A stretch of 35,313 nucleotides of DNA, from assembly GCA_051866595.1 (NCBI GenBank), contig JBJDXI010000157.1:1-35313 (forward strand), given 5' to 3'. The position numbers and the translations under genes were made by a program. The DNA is from UBA7702 sp051866595. GTDB lineage: Bacteria; Bacillota; Dehalobacteriia; UBA7702. The notes beneath the pieces are model-generated. The model had not been told where the DNA came from and made no database searches. It saw only the letters and a program-made list of their open reading frames with translations. Each line of letters starts with the position of its first letter. Position 1 is the first letter of the stretch. This document shows positions 23,648 through 32,119 of this stretch, piece after piece.

Positions 23648-24382
23648 TCAAGATAATACGCTGTTTAAAAAGTCCTTGGTTCTTTCTTGCTGGGGGTTGC
23701 CGAACAGTTCTACCGGCGGACCTTGTTCGCAGATTTTGCCGTCGGCGATGAAAAGCACACGGTCGGCAACGTCTTTGGCAAAACCCATTTCGTGGGTAAC
23801 GACGATCATCGTCATACCGCCTTTGGCCAGTTCTTTCATGACGAGAAGAACTTCGCCGACCATTTCCGGGTCTAAAGCCGAGGTGGGTTCGTCAAAGAGC
23901 ATGATGTCCGGATTCATAGCCAATGCCCGGGCGATGGCCACGCGCTGCTGCTGACCGCCGGAAAGCTGGTGGGGATAGCAGTCGGCTTTGTCTTCCAGGC
24001 CGACGCGTTTCAGCAGTTCCATGGCCCGTTGTTCCGCCTGCTCTTTGGTGCATTTTTTTAGCTCCACCGGGGCGAGCATAATATTTTTTTTCACGGTAAG
24101 GTGGGAAAAGAGGTTAAAACTCTGGAACACCATACCGATTCTTTCTCGAATTTTGTTAATATCAGTTTTGGGATCGGTAATCTTTGTATCGTCCACGATA
24201 ATTTCGCCGTCGGTCACTTCTTCCAGACGGTTCAGACATCTTAAAAAGGTGGATTTACCGCCGCCGGAGGGTCCGATGACGCAAACGACTTCACCTTCGC
24301 TGATTTCAATGTCAATTCCGCGGAGAACGTGAAGATCGCCGAATGATTTATGTAAATTGCTTACTTTGACTTTTTCCTTCAT
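23648..24382 (-). CDS. polar amino-acid ABC transporter ATPase
   Basis: 244 residues, GlnQ-type. Walker A GPSGGGKST (37-45), Q-loop VFQSFNLF (about 85-92), signature LSGGQQQR (140-147), Walker B MLFDEP (161-166) and the H-loop VVTHEM are all present. It powers uptake through the adjacent permease, whose 3' end it overlaps by 35 bp. GlnQ-type proteins share this pattern across glutamine, cystine and basic amino-acid systems, so the substrate is not fixed. Confidence 0.95.
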   Translation of the reverse strand: MKEKVKVSNLHKSFGDLHVLRGIDIEISEGEVVCVIGPSGGGKSTFLRCLNRLEEVTDGEIIVDDTKITDPKTDINKIRERIGMVFQSFNLFSHLTVKKNIMLAPVELKKCTKEQAEQRAMELLKRVGLEDKADCYPHQLSGGQQQRVAIARALAMNPDIMLFDEPTSALDPEMVGEVLLVMKELAKGGMTMIVVTHEMGFAKDVADRVLFIADGKICEQGPPVELFGNPQQERTKDFLNSVLS

Positions 24383-25043
24383 AATTGAATTTTTTCTCCA
24401 CGTGTTTTGATAAAATCATTAAGATCGAAATAATGATCAGATAGTATACGGCAACCATAACGTAGGTTTCGAAGAAAAGATACGTTGAGCCGACATAGAT
24501 TTTCGCTTTATTGACAACGTCGGCCAGGCCGATTACCGAGAGAATCGAGGTGTCTTTGATGGTGATGATGAACTGGTTCACCATGGAGGGAATGGCGATT
24601 TTGATCGCCTGGGGCAAAACCACTTTGCGGAAAGTTTTGCCGCTGCTCAGACCGAGACTGCGGGCGGCCTCAATCTGTCCTTTGCTGACGGCGCTGATGC
24701 CGCCGCGGAAGATCTCCGCCAGATAGGCGCCGGCGTTCAGGCTTAGGGTGATGACCCCGGCGGTGAAGGCGCTCAGGCGGAATCCCGGTGAGAACATACT
24801 GATGATCTGGGGCAGGCCGAAATAGACGATAAACGCCTGGACGATCATGGGTGTGCCCCGGACGATCCAGATATAAACGGCGGATATGGCCCGGAGTATT
24901 CTGTTTCTTGCAGTGCCGAAAAGGCACATAATAAGACCGATCACGATGCCGAGGGCAATGGAAATCAGCGAAATCAGAACGGTGACTTTCAAACCCGCCA
25001 GCAGTAACGGTGTCGCGTCTGCCAAAACTCTTGTAAAATCCAT
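24348..25043 (-). CDS. polar amino-acid ABC transporter permease
   Basis: 231 residues with about five transmembrane segments in the HisM/GlnP (His/Glu/Gln/Arg/opine) permease style: VTVLISLISIALGIVIGL, WIVRGTPMIVQAF, and the EAA loop EIFRGGISAVSKGQIEAARSLG. It forms the membrane channel, probably as a homodimer since only one permease gene is present. It lies between the binding protein and the ATPase. Confidence 0.94.
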   Translation of the reverse strand: MDFTRVLADATPLLLAGLKVTVLISLISIALGIVIGLIMCLFGTARNRILRAISAVYIWIVRGTPMIVQAFIVYFGLPQIISMFSPGFRLSAFTAGVITLSLNAGAYLAEIFRGGISAVSKGQIEAARSLGLSSGKTFRKVVLPQAIKIAIPSMVNQFIITIKDTSILSVIGLADVVNKAKIYVGSTYLFFETYVMVAVYYLIIISILMILSKHVEKKFNYEGKSQSKQFT

Positions 25044-25089
25044 AATTATTCCTTCTGTCTTATCTTTGTTGTAACGAAAAGATGACCGA

Positions 25090-25107
25090 CGCGGCTTTGA
25101 CGCCGCG
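25090..25107 (-). promoter_or_regulatory. intercistronic hairpin between binding protein and permease
   Basis: CGCGGC / GCCGCG stem with a 6-nt loop, 33 bp after the binding-protein stop and with no T tract. Such stems commonly protect the upstream mRNA so that binding protein is made in excess over permease and ATPase. Confidence 0.6.
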
Positions 25108-25140
25108 CCGGATCACCCCATCATCAATTGCGTTTATTGA

Positions 25141-25908
25141 TTATTTGTAACCGTATTTGGCGAGGATTTCATCGTATTCGCCGCTGGCTTTGATGTTTTC
25201 AAGGCCGGCGTTGAACATTTCGATCAATTCGGGATTGCTGCCTTTTTTCACAGCGAAGCCGTAATAACCGGGATTGATGACATCACCGATGGTCTGGAGA
25301 GCAACGCCGTCGTTTTTAATGGCCCAGCCGATAACGGAAAAGTCTTCCACGCAGGCGTCATTGGCGCCGTTGGTTACCGCGGTGTACATTGTGGGGGAAT
25401 CATCGTAATACTGGAGTTCATAGCCGTAAGTATCTTTGTTTTCTTCGGCATACTGAGCGCCCATGGTGCTGGTTTTCACCGCGACTTTTTTACCTTTGAG
25501 GTCTTCCCAGGAGGTGATGTCACTGCCTTCGGGAGCCACAAGGATCTGGCCGTCTTCGAAATAGCCTTCGGAGAAATCAAAGGTTTCCGCTCTTTCGTCG
25601 GTGATGGTCATACCGGCGATCATGGCGTCGGCCTGACCGGACTGAACGGCGCCCATGGATGCGTCGAAGCCTTCGTTGCTCATGGTGTATTCAAAGCCCT
25701 GATCTTTGGCGATCGCGGCGAGAATATCCATATCGAGGCCGATGTATTCATTGGTTTCTTCGTCAAGGAATTCAAAAGGTGCGAAGGCGTTATCGGAGTA
25801 GATAACGTAAGTTTTCGCTTCATCGTCGGAGGAACCGCAGGCACAAAGGCCAAAGCACAGCATCACAGCGATGAGGCACATGGAGATCACTAAAATAGAT
25901 TTTTTCAT
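25141..25908 (-). CDS. amino-acid ABC transporter substrate-binding lipoprotein
   Basis: 255 residues. A signal peptide (basic KK, hydrophobic core) ends in the lipobox LCAC with the lipidated Cys24. The mature part is a bacterial extracellular solute-binding family 3 protein (SDNAFAPFEFLDEETNEYIGLDMDI, GMTITDERAETFDFSEGYF, KGKKVAVKTSTMGAQYA). These are the arginine/aspartate-binding and hinge elements of polar amino-acid binders. First gene of the operon, behind GAAAGGAAA. Confidence 0.95.
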   Translation of the reverse strand: MKKSILVISMCLIAVMLCFGLCACGSSDDEAKTYVIYSDNAFAPFEFLDEETNEYIGLDMDILAAIAKDQGFEYTMSNEGFDASMGAVQSGQADAMIAGMTITDERAETFDFSEGYFEDGQILVAPEGSDITSWEDLKGKKVAVKTSTMGAQYAEENKDTYGYELQYYDDSPTMYTAVTNGANDACVEDFSVIGWAIKNDGVALQTIGDVINPGYYGFAVKKGSNPELIEMFNAGLENIKASGEYDEILAKYGYK

Positions 25909-26213
25909 GACAGGTTTCCTTTCTGTTTTTCTGATAAACTAATTTTAACAGAAATTTGAAAAAAAGAAAAGATAAAAAACATCGGTAAAAAAGGGCTATA
26001 TATAAAATGTATTTTATTAAATATATAAAAAATTATCATAAATTAGGACATTTTCCCTGATAAAAGGAGATTTTTTCACCATTTCTTTTGTATTTGACCT
26101 TTTTTTGCGGAATTTTTTCTGGTAAAATAAAATACTGTTTTGTGAAAACCGAGAAATCGTGGTTCAAAATATATTTCAGCAGATGGGAAATCCTTTCGGA
26201 GGAGGTGGGCGTC

Positions 26214-26927
26214 ATGGCCATGTGGAATCCCTGGCGGGGATGTCATAAATGCAGTGAGGGCTGCCGTTACTGCTATATTCATAAAGGGGACCGGAAACGG
26301 GGCGTCGATACCTCTAAAGTGGAAAAAACGCCGCAGTTTTATGCGCCTTTGGCCAAGAAAAAGGACGGTTCCCATAAAATGAAAGGCGGCCAGACGGTGT
26401 ATCTCTGCTTCTCTTCGGACTTTCTGATTCCCGACGCCGACGCGTGGCGGGATGAGTGCTGGGATATGATGCGGAACCGGCCGGATCTGACGTTTCTGTT
26501 TCTGACCAAGCGCATTGAACGGCTGGAAGAGTGTCTGCCTGATGATTGGGGAAGCGGCTATGAGAATGTGGTCATTGGCTGTACCGTGGAGAACCAGATC
26601 AATACCGATGCCCGGCTGAGTGTTTTTTCCCGTTTGCCTGTCCGTCATAAAGCCGTGATCTGTCAGCCGATGATCGGTCACATCGATCTTGAGCATTATC
26701 TCGGAGACATTGAACTGGTGGTGGCGGGAGGTGAATCGGATCCTCACGCCCGTCCGCTGAATTACGATTGGGTGTTGGATCTCCGGGATCAGTGCGTCCG
26801 TCAGAAAACGGCCTTTGAGTTCCGCCAGTGCGGCACGCATTTTATCAAGGACGGTAAAATGTATCATCTGCAAACGAGGGATCTTGCCTCCCAGGCGAGA
26901 AAGGCGGGAATCAACTATACCCCCTGA
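26214..26927 (+). CDS. Gp37/Gp68 (DUF5131) family protein with radical-SAM-like cysteines
   Basis: 237 residues. The start at 26214 is set by GGAGGAGGTG; the upstream open frame is not coding-like. The N-terminus WNPWRGCHKCSEGCRYCY places Cys13, Cys17 and Cys20 in the CxxxCxxC spacing of radical-SAM enzymes, with Cys10 also near. Later conserved pieces (FLTKRIERL, GCTVENQ, VAGGESDPHARPL, FEFRQCG) fit the phage Gp37/Gp68 family. Its function is unknown; homologues often pair with a three-Cys-motif partner (TcmP), which is absent here. It is convergent with the aldo/keto reductase. Confidence 0.85.
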   Translation: MAMWNPWRGCHKCSEGCRYCYIHKGDRKRGVDTSKVEKTPQFYAPLAKKKDGSHKMKGGQTVYLCFSSDFLIPDADAWRDECWDMMRNRPDLTFLFLTKRIERLEECLPDDWGSGYENVVIGCTVENQINTDARLSVFSRLPVRHKAVICQPMIGHIDLEHYLGDIELVVAGGESDPHARPLNYDWVLDLRDQCVRQKTAFEFRQCGTHFIKDGKMYHLQTRDLASQARKAGINYTP

Positions 26928-26930
26928 TAA

Positions 26931-26986
26931 AAAAGGTGTTTCAGCTCCTTTCCGGGATGATCCGGTTGGAGGCTGAAACACCTTTC
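26931..26986. terminator. bidirectional terminator between convergent genes
   Basis: Long stem AAAGGTGTTTCAGC... pairing with ...GCTGAAACACCTTT, an inner CCGG/CCGG stem, and T-rich flanks on both strands. It serves the Gp37/Gp68 gene (plus) and the aldo/keto reductase (minus). Confidence 0.88.
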
Positions 26987-26989
26987 ATT

Positions 26990-28108
26990 TTATTTCTTCC
27001 GCTCTTTCCAGGTTTTTTTGAAGTAAGCGTCAATTTCTTTTAACCGTTCCTTCTGATCGACACCGAAGGGACAGCGGCGGTTGCAGCGTCCACATTCGGT
27101 GCAGGCGTCAGCTTTGATGGAAAGGTTGTCATAATGGTCGGCGGCCAGTTTATCTCCGGTGCGGGCCAGATCGTAGTATTTATTGATCAGCGCAATATCC
27201 AGTCCTTTGGGACAGGGCGCGCAATGACTGCAATAGACACAGCGTCCTTTGGCTTCGCCCGGGGCGGCATCCTTTAAAATGTCATAGCGGTATTCTTCCT
27301 CTTCGGCATCGTAATAACCGAGGATTTTATTGAGCTCGTCAAGGGAAGTGACGCCGGGCAGAATGGAGACGACGCCGGGTCGGTCCAGGGCGTAGCGCAT
27401 ACATTGATAATGATTCAGCGGGATGTTGAGAGGTGAAAGGGCGGGATCCAGAAGCTGACCGCCGGCAAATACTTTCATGACGGTAATCCCGATATGATTC
27501 TGTTCGGCGGTATTGTACAGGTCCATGCGTTCGTTGTAGCTGCCGCCGGACCATTTTCCCAAGGTGTAGTCGTAAGCCGGATTGATGCTGAACATGATCA
27601 TGTCGATGTTTCCCGTCTCCATGAATTTCAAAGCGATGGCGGGGGTGTGGGTGGAAAGGCCGATATGGCGTACAACGCCCTGCTTTTTCAGGTCAAGGAT
27701 ATAATCCATGGTGCCGTCGGTCATGAACTTTTCAAATTCATCATCTTCATCAATACAGTGGATCATGCCGAAATCGGTATAATCGGTGGCGGAAGCTTCC
27801 AGCACCCGTTCAAAGGAGCTTTTTACCAGATCCAGACGGCGTTTTCTGCCGTATACACCGTCTTTGTCGTAAACGGCGCCGAAATGCATTTGCGTGAAGT
27901 AATTTTTTCTGTCGCTTCCGGCGGCTTCCGCGAAAGCGCGGTAAACTTCGAGAGTATGCCCGCAGAGATCAAAATAATTGATGCCGTTTTCCATGGCGCT
28001 GCCCATGATTTTTACCATATCCTTTTTCTCGGCCAGGTGGATTTTAGCGAGACCGAGGCCGATTTCACTGATTTTTTCCCCATTGCAGGGCATTGATCTG
28101 TATTCCAT
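26990..28108 (-). CDS. aldo/keto reductase with C-terminal ferredoxin-type domain
   Basis: 372 residues. The first 280 are an aldo/keto reductase barrel (GLGLAKIH, INYFDLCGH, HIGLSTHTP, VMKVFAGGQ, RPGVVSILPGV). The last 83 carry two cysteine clusters (Cys290/293/296/299 and Cys336/339/342/346) followed by Pro, able to hold two [4Fe-4S] clusters. The family is common in strict anaerobes; substrates are mostly unknown. The usual AKR active-site tyrosine context is altered (FDLCGHTLEVY), so NAD(P)H carbonyl reduction should not be assumed. GGAGG precedes the ATG, and a sigma-54 promoter lies 40 bp upstream. Confidence 0.9.
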   Translation of the reverse strand: MEYRSMPCNGEKISEIGLGLAKIHLAEKKDMVKIMGSAMENGINYFDLCGHTLEVYRAFAEAAGSDRKNYFTQMHFGAVYDKDGVYGRKRRLDLVKSSFERVLEASATDYTDFGMIHCIDEDDEFEKFMTDGTMDYILDLKKQGVVRHIGLSTHTPAIALKFMETGNIDMIMFSINPAYDYTLGKWSGGSYNERMDLYNTAEQNHIGITVMKVFAGGQLLDPALSPLNIPLNHYQCMRYALDRPGVVSILPGVTSLDELNKILGYYDAEEEEYRYDILKDAAPGEAKGRCVYCSHCAPCPKGLDIALINKYYDLARTGDKLAADHYDNLSIKADACTECGRCNRRCPFGVDQKERLKEIDAYFKKTWKERKK

Positions 28109-28147
28109 GATTTCCTCCGTTGGGTATGAAAAGATACATAACAGTAA

Positions 28148-28164
28148 TGCAAGAACCGTGCCGA
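28148..28164 (-). promoter_or_regulatory. second sigma-54 promoter, before the aldo/keto reductase
   Basis: Minus strand TCGGCACGGTTCTTGCA keeps the essential GG (-24) and GC (-12) with correct spacing and differs from the mtbB promoter at two of 17 bases. The 16-bp mtb palindrome is not present upstream; only a weak TATGAAAAAAGATT near 28209 is seen. Confidence 0.8.
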
Positions 28165-28337
28165 AAGAGCCGTTTGTGAAAAAGATATTAAAACCGCAGG
28201 CAAAGACGGTATGAAAAAAGATTGCCTTTCGCGGTGGAAAATACGCGTCCTTTTTTGAGTCAAAAAGACTTATCCGGAGTCACCGCGGATACCGTGACGG
28301 ATCGGGTATCGTTCTGATGATCTTCCTTTTTTTTCGG

Positions 28338-29213
28338 TTATTCATGTTCGCGCATAAAGGCTTCGATGATGCGGTTGTAATCTTCGGCAAATTCCACATG
28401 GCACAGGTGGGTACCGCCTTCCATCAATTCCCAGCGGCAGTCCGGAATACGGTCGTATACGGCTTTTACGATGAGCGGTGTGGCCTCGTCATCGGTTCCG
28501 CTTGTGAGCAGTGTGGGAATTTCAATTTTATGAAGATCGGCGGTAATGTCCCAGTTTTTGATTTTGCCGGTACAGTTGAATTCACTGGGTCCCTGCATCA
28601 CCATGTAAACTTCTCCCATCTGATCAAAGGTTCGGTTCACAAAATCGGGCTGGGGGATCAGCCGGCAAACGTGCCGGCGGTAGTATTCATCGGTAGCTGC
28701 GATGACTTCGGGACGGCTGAAATCACCGTCGGTATCCGCTTGAATCAGCGCCTCTTCCATTTCTTTGGGCAGGTAGGAGCGGAGCCGGTTGGCCTCCCTC
28801 TGCCAAAGCTCCATGGACGAAGGCGAGCTGGCGATGATCATGCTTTGGATACCCGAAGGACGATGGGTGGCGTACTGCATGGCAAGCATACCGCCCCAGG
28901 ATTGTCCTAAAAGATGGATCTTATCGAGACCCAGCGCCTCGCGGACAGCCACCAGCTCTTCTTCGAAAAAATCCGCGGACCAGAGATCGGGTCTGGGCGG
29001 CGTAACGGATTTGCCGCAGCCGGATTGGTCGTAATAGATAACGGCGCGGCCATTGTCGGCAAGGGCGTCCAGGGATTTCAGATAGTCGTGGGCCATACCG
29101 GGGCCGCCGTGAAGGGCCAGCAGCGGTGTTTTGCCGCTGTTCATGTCTCCGACGATGCGATAATAGGTCTGGTATCCTTGAAAGGGAAGGGTGCCTTCGC
29201 TGATTTTTTTCAT
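28338..29213 (-). CDS. pip: proline iminopeptidase, alpha/beta hydrolase
   Basis: 291 residues, cytoplasmic peptidase releasing N-terminal proline. It has the oxyanion-hole motif HGGPG (35-39), the nucleophile elbow GQSWGG (Ser105), the acid SGTDDEATP (Asp241 or 242) and the base His269 or His272 (GGTHLCH). The length and the DQSGCGKS segment match the short PepI/PIP subfamily. It begins 20 bp after the AIM24-family gene, so the two are probably co-transcribed. Confidence 0.9.
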   Translation of the reverse strand: MKKISEGTLPFQGYQTYYRIVGDMNSGKTPLLALHGGPGMAHDYLKSLDALADNGRAVIYYDQSGCGKSVTPPRPDLWSADFFEEELVAVREALGLDKIHLLGQSWGGMLAMQYATHRPSGIQSMIIASSPSSMELWQREANRLRSYLPKEMEEALIQADTDGDFSRPEVIAATDEYYRRHVCRLIPQPDFVNRTFDQMGEVYMVMQGPSEFNCTGKIKNWDITADLHKIEIPTLLTSGTDDEATPLIVKAVYDRIPDCRWELMEGGTHLCHVEFAEDYNRIIEAFMREHE

Positions 29214-29233
29214 GATATGTCACCTCTTTTCCT

Positions 29234-29908
29234 TCAGTTTCCCGTGGGAATGTAAGGACGGATGGAATTGGCCACATTGACGATGGGCATGGTCTGGAGC
29301 CAGATTTTTCCGGGTCCCGTGAGAACGGTGTGAAAGAGCCCTTCGCCGCCGAAAAGGATATTTTTGACGCCGGGTACTTTCTGAATATCAATGGAAACGG
29401 TGGAATCGAAAGCCGCCACATTCCCGGTATCCACAAGGATTTTCTGGCCCGGTTTCAGCTCGTACTGCACCAGATCGCCGTCGATTTCAATAAAGGCGGT
29501 GCCGTGGCCGGAGAGCTTTTGCATAATGAAGCCTTCACCGCCGAAAAAGCCCGCGCCGATTTTTTTATTGAAGTGGATGGAAAGCTCCACGCCGATTTCC
29601 GATGCGAGAAAAGCGCTCTTCTGGGCGATGAGCTCCTTGCCCGGGGCGATTTCCACAGGAACGACACGCCCGGGAAAGCTGGAACCGAAGGTAATCATGG
29701 CGTCGGCCTGGGCGGTGTATATATTCTGGAAGATGCTTTCACCGGAAAAGGCTTTGGAAAACATTTTGCCGACGCCGCCGCCGGTGGTTTCCATCTGAAT
29801 GGCAGGGCTCATCCATATCATAGAGCCTTTTTCGGTAATCATCTTTTCGCCTTTTTTCAGATTGCAGACAACAATGGGAAAATTCCCGCCTTTGATTTCG
29901 TAATTCAT
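29234..29908 (-). CDS. AIM24/TIGR00266-family protein
   Basis: 224-residue all-beta protein. Features are EIKGGNFPIVVCNLKKGE at the start, the METTGGGVG...FSGESIF loop, repeated glycine-rich strands (IGAGFFGGEGFIMQKLSG, VKNILFGGEGLFHTVLTGPG) and the end IRPYIPTGN. These are the hallmarks of the family named for yeast AIM24, widespread in bacteria and of unknown role. GGGAGG precedes the ATG. It is the first gene of a two-gene unit with pip. Confidence 0.88.
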   Translation of the reverse strand: MNYEIKGGNFPIVVCNLKKGEKMITEKGSMIWMSPAIQMETTGGGVGKMFSKAFSGESIFQNIYTAQADAMITFGSSFPGRVVPVEIAPGKELIAQKSAFLASEIGVELSIHFNKKIGAGFFGGEGFIMQKLSGHGTAFIEIDGDLVQYELKPGQKILVDTGNVAAFDSTVSIDIQKVPGVKNILFGGEGLFHTVLTGPGKIWLQTMPIVNVANSIRPYIPTGN

Positions 29909-29967
29909 TCTTTGTCCTCCCTGATCCGATCGAATATGTTTTTTTCATTATATAATAAACCTTATAA

Positions 29968-29994
29968 AAAATCCACCGGTAAGCGGTGGATTTT
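29968..29994 (-). terminator. terminator-like hairpin between divergent genes
   Basis: 11-bp perfect stem AAAATCCACCG / CGGTGGATTTT with a 5-nt loop, followed on the minus strand by TTAT. Oddly, no minus-strand gene lies just upstream of it, since the next gene right is on the plus strand. It may insulate the AIM24 gene from antisense transcription. Confidence 0.65.
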
Positions 29995-30026
29995 AAGCTG
30001 TCAGTGGGGGAGCAACAACAGATTGC

Positions 30027-30055
30027 TTGCGATACCGATGCTGTGGTGGTATGAT
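30027..30055 (+). promoter_or_regulatory. promoter of the Xre/zinc-ribbon gene
   Basis: -35 TTGCGA (30027-30032), 17-bp spacer, -10 TATGAT (30050-30055), 20 bp before the start codon. Confidence 0.55.
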
Positions 30056-30075
30056 TTCAGTGAGGTGATAAAGGA

Positions 30076-30522
30076 ATGGAAACAAAAGAAGTATTATTGA
30101 AATTTCGGACGGAAAAGGGATGGTCTCAGGAAGACCTCGCGGAAAAGCTCTATGTGACTCGTCAGGCGGTGTCCCGCTGGGAAACCGGGGAGACCGTGCC
30201 GAATACGGAAACGCTGAAAGAGCTGTCAAAATTGTTTGATGTTTCCATCAATACGCTTTTAGGCTCTCCCCGGCGTCTGATTTGCCAGTGCTGCGGTATG
30301 CCTCTGGACGATTCCACCCTCAGCAGGGAAACCGACGGAACCTTCAATGAAGAATACTGCAAATGGTGCTATACGGAAGGGGAATTTACTTACACCGATC
30401 TTGAAGAATTAATAGATTTTCTCGTCAGCCATATGTCCGGTGAGGAGCGGTCTCCCGAGGAAGTTCGCGCCTATTTTGAATCCTTTCTGCCGAAGCTCAG
30501 ACATTGGCAGAAGAAAAAATAA
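30076..30522 (+). CDS. Xre-family regulator with zinc-ribbon domain
   Basis: 148 residues. A helix-turn-helix (about 5-62: GWSQEDLAEKLYVTRQAVSRWE) is joined to a zinc ribbon (Cys70/72/73 and Cys95/98) and a helical tail (LEELIDFLVSHMSGEERSPEEV). Similar fusions are common stand-alone regulators in Bacillota. It is the last chromosomal gene before the second prophage remnant; no target is evident. Confidence 0.88.
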   Translation: METKEVLLKFRTEKGWSQEDLAEKLYVTRQAVSRWETGETVPNTETLKELSKLFDVSINTLLGSPRRLICQCCGMPLDDSTLSRETDGTFNEEYCKWCYTEGEFTYTDLEELIDFLVSHMSGEERSPEEVRAYFESFLPKLRHWQKKK

Positions 30523-30591
30523 AAGATACCGTAAAACACATCAGCCCCGTCGCGGAAACCGCCGGCGGGTCTTTTTGGTGGGAAGGGAAAT

Positions 30592-30927
30592 GTGTCTAAA
30601 TTACTACAAAATACTACAATCAAGGAATACATTGAAAATAGGATAGCGGAAAAAGAGGATAAACTGATTGCGAAACAAAATGAAGTTCTGAAATACCTTA
30701 CCTCTGTTATGAGAGGCGAATCCAAGTCCGAAATCGTTGTTGTTGAAAACATCGGAGATTATATGTCAGAAGCACGAACAATGGAAAAAGCGCCGGATGA
30801 AAAGGAACGACTTAAAGCTGCTGAATTGCTGGGGAAAGCACACATGATGTTCTCAGAAAGGATTCAGCAAGATATCGATATGGAACTGAACATCAATGTT
30901 GATTACGGAGAAGAGAATGAAGATTGA
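30592..30927 (+). CDS. phage terminase small subunit, 5'-truncated
   Basis: 111 residues matching only the later part of Terminase_2-type small subunits (IKEYIENRIAEKEDKLIAKQNEVLKYLTSVMRGE, then DEKERLKAAELLGKAHMMF). The N-terminal helix-turn-helix that binds the packaging site is missing; such proteins normally have about 45 more residues before IKEYI. The frame begins at a GTG with a fair GGAAGGG site, so it may still be translated, but DNA recognition should be lost. This marks the left break of the second prophage. Confidence 0.75.
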   Translation: MSKLLQNTTIKEYIENRIAEKEDKLIAKQNEVLKYLTSVMRGESKSEIVVVENIGDYMSEARTMEKAPDEKERLKAAELLGKAHMMFSERIQQDIDMELNINVDYGEENED

Positions 30928-31246
30928 TATTTTAGGCACCGAATACGAAGTATTGTTCAAAACAAGGGAAGATGATTCCTTACTTGAACGCTGCGACGGT
31001 TACACCGATAAGACCGTAAAAAAAATTGTAGTGTCAAAAAAAGAGGATGATTGCGAGCTTGCCGATTTTGGTTGGTATCAAAAAAAGGTACTGCGGCATG
31101 AAATCATTCACGCTTTTCTGCTTGAATCCGGATTGCAAGAAAACTTTACGCACCCTGAATACGGCCACGATGAGACTTTTGTTGATTGGATCGCCGTACA
31201 ATTTCCGAAGATTTTGAAGGCTTTTAAAGAAGCTGATGCTTTGTGA
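30917..31246 (+). CDS. phage zinc metallopeptidase-like protein (HExxH)
   Basis: 109 residues with HEIIHAFL (about 61-68) and a downstream glutamate-rich segment, a minimal zincin motif found in short phage proteins near the terminase genes. ATG 30917 follows GGAG and overlaps the previous gene by 11 bp. The substrate is unknown. Confidence 0.75.
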   Translation: MKIDILGTEYEVLFKTREDDSLLERCDGYTDKTVKKIVVSKKEDDCELADFGWYQKKVLRHEIIHAFLLESGLQENFTHPEYGHDETFVDWIAVQFPKILKAFKEADAL

Positions 31247-32119
31247 ACATAATCGTAGAAGCAAACCCGTGTTTCAAGGAGGTCAACCGCTCCGATAAGC
31301 GTTACATTGTGATGAAAGGCTCCGCCGGTTCGGGAAAGAGCGTTGACACGGCGCAGAATTACATTCTTCGTCTGATGCAGGATAAAGGTCGGAATCTTGT
31401 TTGTGTCCGAAAAGCGGATATGGGATTCGACGAATACACCTTCCACGCCAACAGTAATTGTTGCGGGATATGCCAAGATCTGAACGGGAAACACTTCAAG
31501 ATCAAGGACATGATGCCGGGCGAAAACGCCGCTCCGCTTCATCCCGGTTGCCGGTGCAGCTGTTCCGCCTATGAGGACAGTGACGAGTACGAAGCGTGGC
31601 TGGATTTCCTTGCGAACGGTGGCACAACGGAGGAATGGAAACAGAAAAACGCCGGAAAATCCGTTACAAATAAATCTGGATATGGTATAATAGAAATGAC
31701 AAGGAAGATTAACGATAATAGGGATGGATTTAAGTTTATAAGCGATAAGATCTTTAACGATCCCTGCCCGAAAGAAGGGTGCTGTTATCGTAAGAGGAAC
31801 GGATGAGGCAGAAGAGCACTTAAGAAAAATCAATGCGGCAGCCTCCAATGTTGGCGACATACTTATTTTTCGCAAAAATGTTTGCATAAGTGAAGTCTTG
31901 GAAGAAACTTATCACTTTGAACAGAATTTAAGAAAAGTAAATAACGATAAACCGGAGCCGCTTAGGAGTATTTTGAATGAAATTGACGCCAAGCAATTTC
32001 TTTTAGATAATGCCGATAAGTATAAAATTCCCAGAAATGAAGTGGAATTAACGAAGGAACAGTTGAAATCTTATCAAAAGCGGTTGGAAGAGTATAAACG
32101 GGGAGGCGGAGGATTATGA
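31243..32119 (+). pseudogene. terminase::MuF deletion fusion with frameshifted C-terminal toxin-like domain
   Basis: The first 60 codons are the N-terminus of a second terminase large subunit (Walker A KGSAGSGKS, then CVRKAD). They join in frame, near codon 61, to the C-terminal half of a Mu gpF-type minor head protein (CCGICQDLNGKHF, then PGENAAPLHPGCRCS). The rest of terminase, the portal and the start of MuF have been deleted. The frame ends at TGA 31804-31806, but the next frame continues the protein from about 31760 (KKGAVIVRGTDEAEEHL) through VLEETYHFEQN to TGA 32119. A one-base indel near 31760-31775 therefore separates the head part from a C-terminal domain of the kind attached to MuF polymorphic toxins. 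The product is certainly non-functional for packaging. Confidence 0.82.

Noticed and set aside
26076..26981. 301-codon minus-strand ORF opposite the Gp37/Gp68 gene
   Set aside because: It covers the same bases as a recognised family protein and ends inside the bidirectional terminator; its composition is typical of an antisense frame.
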